Below, one piece after another: positions 60,111-64,000 of a stretch of 64,000 nucleotides of DNA. Under the pieces are notes generated by a model, which did no database searches, was not told where the DNA came from, and saw only the letters and a list, made by a program, of their open reading frames with translations. Within the stretch, counting starts at the first letter, position 1; each line of letters begins with the position of its first letter. Source of the DNA: Diplosphaera chodatii (lineage: Eukaryota > Chlorophyta > Trebouxiophyceae > Prasiolales > Stichococcaceae); NCBI GenBank assembly GCA_032358165.1, contig JAALGY010000001.1, forward strand, positions 930,001 through 994,000, read 5' to 3'. The translations under genes were made by a program, and so were the position numbers.

Positions 60111-61938
60111 CTGCATGCATGCCTGCTTCGGCGGCAGTGAAACGTTGAGGCGCAGAATGTGTTGATTTGTAACAGTGACAGCAGCGGCGTCGTGCAAACC
60201 AGGGACGACACTGTGATTGATTGCTTCGCAGCGAAGGAAATGCATTTTGCCGATTACCAGCACTGAGCAGCGGGACTGACCGAGTCAGGGGCTCAGGGCT
60301 AGTATCCAAAAGGCGTGGCCGATCCGTCTGTGCAAAGGGACCGCCTTATGCCATCCGTCTGCAAGCACATGCTTGCCCTGCTTTGCACGTTCCGCGCCCG
60401 ATGCAGCATGGCAGGGGCGCAAAGCTTGATGCACACGCAAGCGATCAACAACAAGTGCAGCCGCCAGGCCTGGCGGAAACTCTGACATCGAGGACTGGGG
60501 AGGACGGGTGACGCGTGAAGTGAATCTTTTGCGATGTTCAACAACACTTTGAGCAAGGTATGATCAATCAAGTGCCTTTGGCCACCATCGCGCAGGCACT
60601 TGGTGCCGCCGCCGACCTCCAAAGGTTGCCGAGGGCTGAGACCTGTTGTACTATATGAAGTGACGACGGGCCTATTCGGCTAGGCCTATCAGCTCGGGCC
60701 TCAAGAGTGGCGCAGGCGCGCACCACGTAGATCGGGTGATGAGTGTGGTGATAACAAAGACGCGTCCGCCCATAGTTTGCGGCAGTCAAGCCTGCCAGAT
60801 AGTGTTAGCATGCGTCCTATCTGAGTCCAGTCGCGACGGCTGCGTGTGAGATCGGCGCTGGTGCAGCGCGGCGCTGCTTCTATCCGCATCCCGCGCCGTT
60901 GCCGCTGCCCGTGCCCACTGTGTGGCACAACCCTGTTACTTGGTTTGAACATGCAGACCTCAAGGTGCAAATTCTTGCTTCAAGTCATGCCCGGGTGCCG
61001 CTCGTGCTGCAGTGCATAGCTGACTGCAGACCGTTTGAGCCTGAGCCGGCCGCGGCGTCGCCGCTGCGGTACCACACCGTTTGGGCTTGCAAGCTGACCA
61101 CCATAGAGTCCCGCTTGGGACGGGAATTTCGCCCTTCTTGACCCAGTTGCCAACTCGGCTTGCACTTGAATGATCCAGTCACTGCAGGTCCGAGGTCCGA
61201 TGGGGCCGCAGACAGCACAACATTGTCGCAGCCGCAGCTGCGGCACCTTTGACGGCGACTTGAGCGCGGGTCACGCCGCGACTTTCTCAAGAGTGACCCG
61301 GTCCTCGCGTCCCAGCCACCGTGCAGCGATTCCTCCCACTGCTCCTGGCACGCCTTCCCTCCGCATGGGTGTGGCCAGCTGAACAGCCCGCTCTGGTGCC
61401 ATGGCGCGACCCAGGAGGTGAGGTCATGCTGCCAGACAAGCTGCCGGGCAAGTGCTGGCTGGGCGGTTGCCCCGGCGCGATAACTTCGCCAGCTGCGAGG
61501 GTGAGCAACGCTGGTGCAGCCTATGCGTCTCCTGAGGGCTTCTATCTGCGAGCTGGCACGGCCACGGGGCGCCTGCCCTGCAAGGGGCACCTGGGCAGGC
61601 GTTTCGCACAGAAGACGTGCACCCCCGTGCTCGGCGGTGGCAGTTAGGTCTACAATCCGGGGCCCGGCGCCAGCAGCCGCCTACCAACGCCTCCAGCTTT
61701 GCAGGCGTTGCGTGCAGGGCGGAGGCGAGGGTTTGCCCGGCCTCAATACACTCTTGGCAGGCTTCTGGGCTCGCTCCGGGGACGTGCTCCTACTGGGCAC
61801 CTGAGGACTGATGCCCAGCTGCGGTAGCCTCCGTACAGCCCCTTCGCGGTCAACACTGATTGATGCTAGCTAGGACGTAACGCGCCGGTTGTGTAGTCCA
61901 GCTGAACCGACCGCGATTTTCTGGCTGATTGCTTGCAG
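60111..61938. other. Long spacer, possibly with 5' exons of the zinc-finger gene
   Basis: This 1.8 kb stretch is GC-rich from about 61200 onward and has open frames on both strands (for example 61321-61647 plus). It may include 5' exons of the next gene, but I could not connect any with confidence. Confidence 0.35.
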
Positions 61939-64000
61939 TTGTGGGCGACACCTGCATCTTGGCACCTCGCAGGGCCGTGCGCAACCAGCGGGCTGGTGAG
62001 GAGTCCTGCAGCCCCAAGCAGGCGAAGCCCGCCACCTCGGACAGCCCGCCGATGTCCGGGCAAGACAGCCCGCACAAGGCTTGCATCCAGTGCCACGACT
62101 ACAAGTCCCTGAACGACTTTCCCAGGTGCGTTCATGCAGATGCCTGTTGCCAATGGCAGGTAAGATGCCAGATGTGCCGGGCGCCAGCTGCAGTGGGCCT
62201 GCAGAAAAGGCCACTACATGATGTGCAACAACGCACGCAAACTGCGGCTGCTATCTGATAGTGGTGCCAGTTATGCACGGCTGACCTCCACGGGAGGCGG
62301 TCTTGAGCGCAGCCTGAGGGCATGTGGCGGCGTGATGCGCAGGAACCGCAACCGGCAGGATGGGCGCGACAACCGCTGCAAGCGGTGCACAGCGCGGGTG
62401 GTGGCGGCCCGCGTGGCTCGCCGCGCCCCCGTCCTGACCGCCCAGGTCTCGCACAAGGTGGGTCGCAGCCGCAAGCAGCAGGTTGTCATGCAGCACGTCT
62501 GTCGCAGCGTGTCAGCAGGACGACTGACGACGATAGCTCTTGACGGCACAGCGCTGCAGACTTGCGCCGTGCTAGGAATCTACCTGGGGGTTGACGCCCG
62601 GGAAGCCTGGTGCCTGTTGTAGGTCATGTCGTGTGCCACCGAGCCGCACAGCTGACACAAGTGTTCACATGCGCATGTGAAGGTGTGCGTGCGGTGCGGG
62701 AAGGAGAAGCCGGCGGCGGCCTTCAATCGCAACAAGGTCCGCCCGGATGGCCTGTGCAGCTACTGCAAGGTGTGCAACGCGGCGGCGGCCGCGGAGCGCC
62801 GCAAGACCCGGCAGCCGGTGCTGGAGCCCACCGTCTCGCACAAGGTGGGAACCCTCATACCCTGTCAGCACGGCACCTGCACCAGACACTGCTGGCCATC
62901 ACGTCACAAGCAGGGTGGTGACTGTCCTCACCCAGGCGTCATGCTCTCTGATAGCAAAGTCGTGAGACAGTCTGCACAATGCACCTGCAGGTGTGCAGCG
63001 AGTGTGGCGAGGACCAGCCGGCAGCCGCGTTCCACCGCTCCAAGTCGTACAACGACGGGCTGTACGGCAAGTGCAAGCGGTGCTGCGCGGCGGCGCTGCA
63101 GCGGCGGCGGGCGGCGGCGGAGGGCGGCCCCGCTCCACCGCTGCCCCACAGCAGCAGCCGCCGTGGCGGCCGCCACCAGTCCTACGAGCCGATGTTTGGC
63201 GGCGGCCTGGGCAGCGCCGACATCGGCAGCATGCTGTCGGATGCGACGCGCTACGGCGACCCCATCACAAAGGTGACCTCTGGCAACGCTACGTGGGCTG
63301 CTGTACAGTACAAGCTGAGCTGCATCGTCCCAGGTCAACCTGGTGGGTAAGTTGGATGTCTCACAGCAACACTCTCCACCATACAAATCGATGCCTCACA
63401 TGTTTGGCTATCATACAAATTGATGCTCTACGTGTCTGGCTATTATACTACAGGCGATGGCAGAGCTGGTGGCAGAGAACGCACGCAGCGGCAACCCGGC
63501 GCGCACGCCGCAGGAGCTGGCAGTGGCCCTGCTGCAGGGTGGCACGCCGAGGGAGGCCGTCGAGACACGGCTGCCTGGCCTCGTCTCCACGCTGTTTGGC
63601 CGCAGCGGCGCCAGCGGCGTCGCCACTGAGACAGCTGGTGAGCTTCAGCACCACCGTGTGCAGCTGCCTTGTTGTAACATTGGCAGACTCGCGTGCTGCA
63701 CTCCTATGCACACCTGCCTGCACTGCATGAAGGCAGTGCCTGCAGAGGATGCAGGTACGCATGATTCCCAAACATGCTGCCATTATGCTCCTCGAGTCGC
63801 ACAGGCGGCACCTCAGACGAGCTCGGCGACAGCGAAGACTCAGCCCACACCGCCTCGCGCGACGGCCGCAGCGAACAGCGCTCCGGGCGGTCTGGCGCCT
63901 CGGGCATGCCGCCGCGCCACACCCGCTTCGCTGACAGCGTTGGTGCGTCCGCTCGCCCCTGCTGCACGCTTGCTGCTTTGCGCTGAAGCCTCTGCATCAT
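61939..64000 (+). CDS. Protein with tandem CxxC...CxxC zinc-finger exons (runs off the window)
   Basis: The exons seen are 61939-62125, one from about 62204, one near 62309-62459, 62683-62844, 62991-63272, 63454-63637 and 63805 onward. Several exons code one copy of a module of the form CxxCGxxKPxAAFxRxKxxxDGLxxxCKxC, followed by Ala/Arg-rich helix. The clearest copies are CVRCGKEKPAAAFNRNKVRP to YCKVC and CSECGEDQPAAAFHRSKSYN to CKRCC. An earlier copy (CIQCHDYKSLNDFPR) is split by an intron. Later exons code a helical part (MAELVAENARSGNPARTP, VALLQGGTPREAVE) and a Ser/Asp-rich part. The cysteine layout resembles small zinc-binding modules seen near HNH-type nucleases, but no nuclease motif is visible. 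Function is unknown. The junction between the exons near 62204 and 62309 is unresolved. Confidence 0.65.

Noticed and set aside
60985..61590. 201-codon minus-strand ORF
   Set aside because: Arg/Ser-rich composition of GC-rich DNA, no family resemblance, no splice structure.
1..64000. CRISPR arrays, bacterial operons, Shine-Dalgarno sites
   Set aside because: The window is an intron-rich eukaryotic genome; no spaced direct repeats were seen, and the bacterial-type ars genes all contain spliceosomal introns.

Overview
The window is nuclear DNA of a eukaryote, most likely a green alga of the trebouxiophyte (Chlorella/Coccomyxa) type. The coding sequence is GC-rich and cut by many short introns, nearly all GT...TGCAG. 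The gene content fits: a NIT2/NLP-type RWP-RK factor, a SOS1-type Na+/H+ exchanger, an ACR3 arsenite pump, ArsM, a glutaredoxin-DUF547 protein and a decayed LINE. I assembled most gene models exon by exon; the reading frame closes across every junction unless an entry says otherwise.

Layout. 1-1191: C-terminal exons of exportin-1 (+). 2274-3802: unknown multi-pass membrane protein (-). 4607-9467: NLP/NIT2-like transcription factor (+). 9825-27492: an arsenic block containing arsC (-), ACR3 (+), a bZIP factor (-), arsH (+), a small membrane protein of unknown function (-), arsM (+) and a TIGR04283-type glycosyltransferase of the arsenosugar type (-). 28085-28520: small one-helix protein, probably plastid (+). 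28866-31259: RAD51B-like recombinase (-). 31885-34578: SAP-domain coiled-coil protein (+). 35528-49318: very long SOS1-like Na+/H+ exchanger gene (-). 50360-51452: gluconokinase (+). 52719-56337: glutaredoxin-DUF547 protein (+). About 57580-58910: 5'-truncated non-LTR retrotransposon with a (CACTTT)5 tail. 59319-60110: intronless prolyl 4-hydroxylase (+). 61939 to the window end: protein with duplicated CxxC zinc-finger exons (+), open at the right edge.

How the genes fit together. The arsenic block holds most of a complete pathway: arsenate reduction (ArsC), arsenite efflux (ACR3), organoarsenical oxidation (ArsH), methylation (ArsM) and probably glycosyl transfer toward arsenosugars. It also holds a bZIP gene whose product carries two CX3C pairs just after its zipper. 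This resembles the budding-yeast ARR1 (bZIP)-ARR2 (reductase)-ARR3 (ACR3) cluster but is larger. The block is made of head-to-head pairs (arsC/ACR3, bZIP/arsH, membrane protein/arsM). The arsC/ACR3 spacer has TGACGTAA and TGACGCAA; the arsM upstream spacer has TTACTAA. From exportin-1 to gluconokinase the genes alternate strand at every step. This cluster is the main candidate for an undescribed system in the window.
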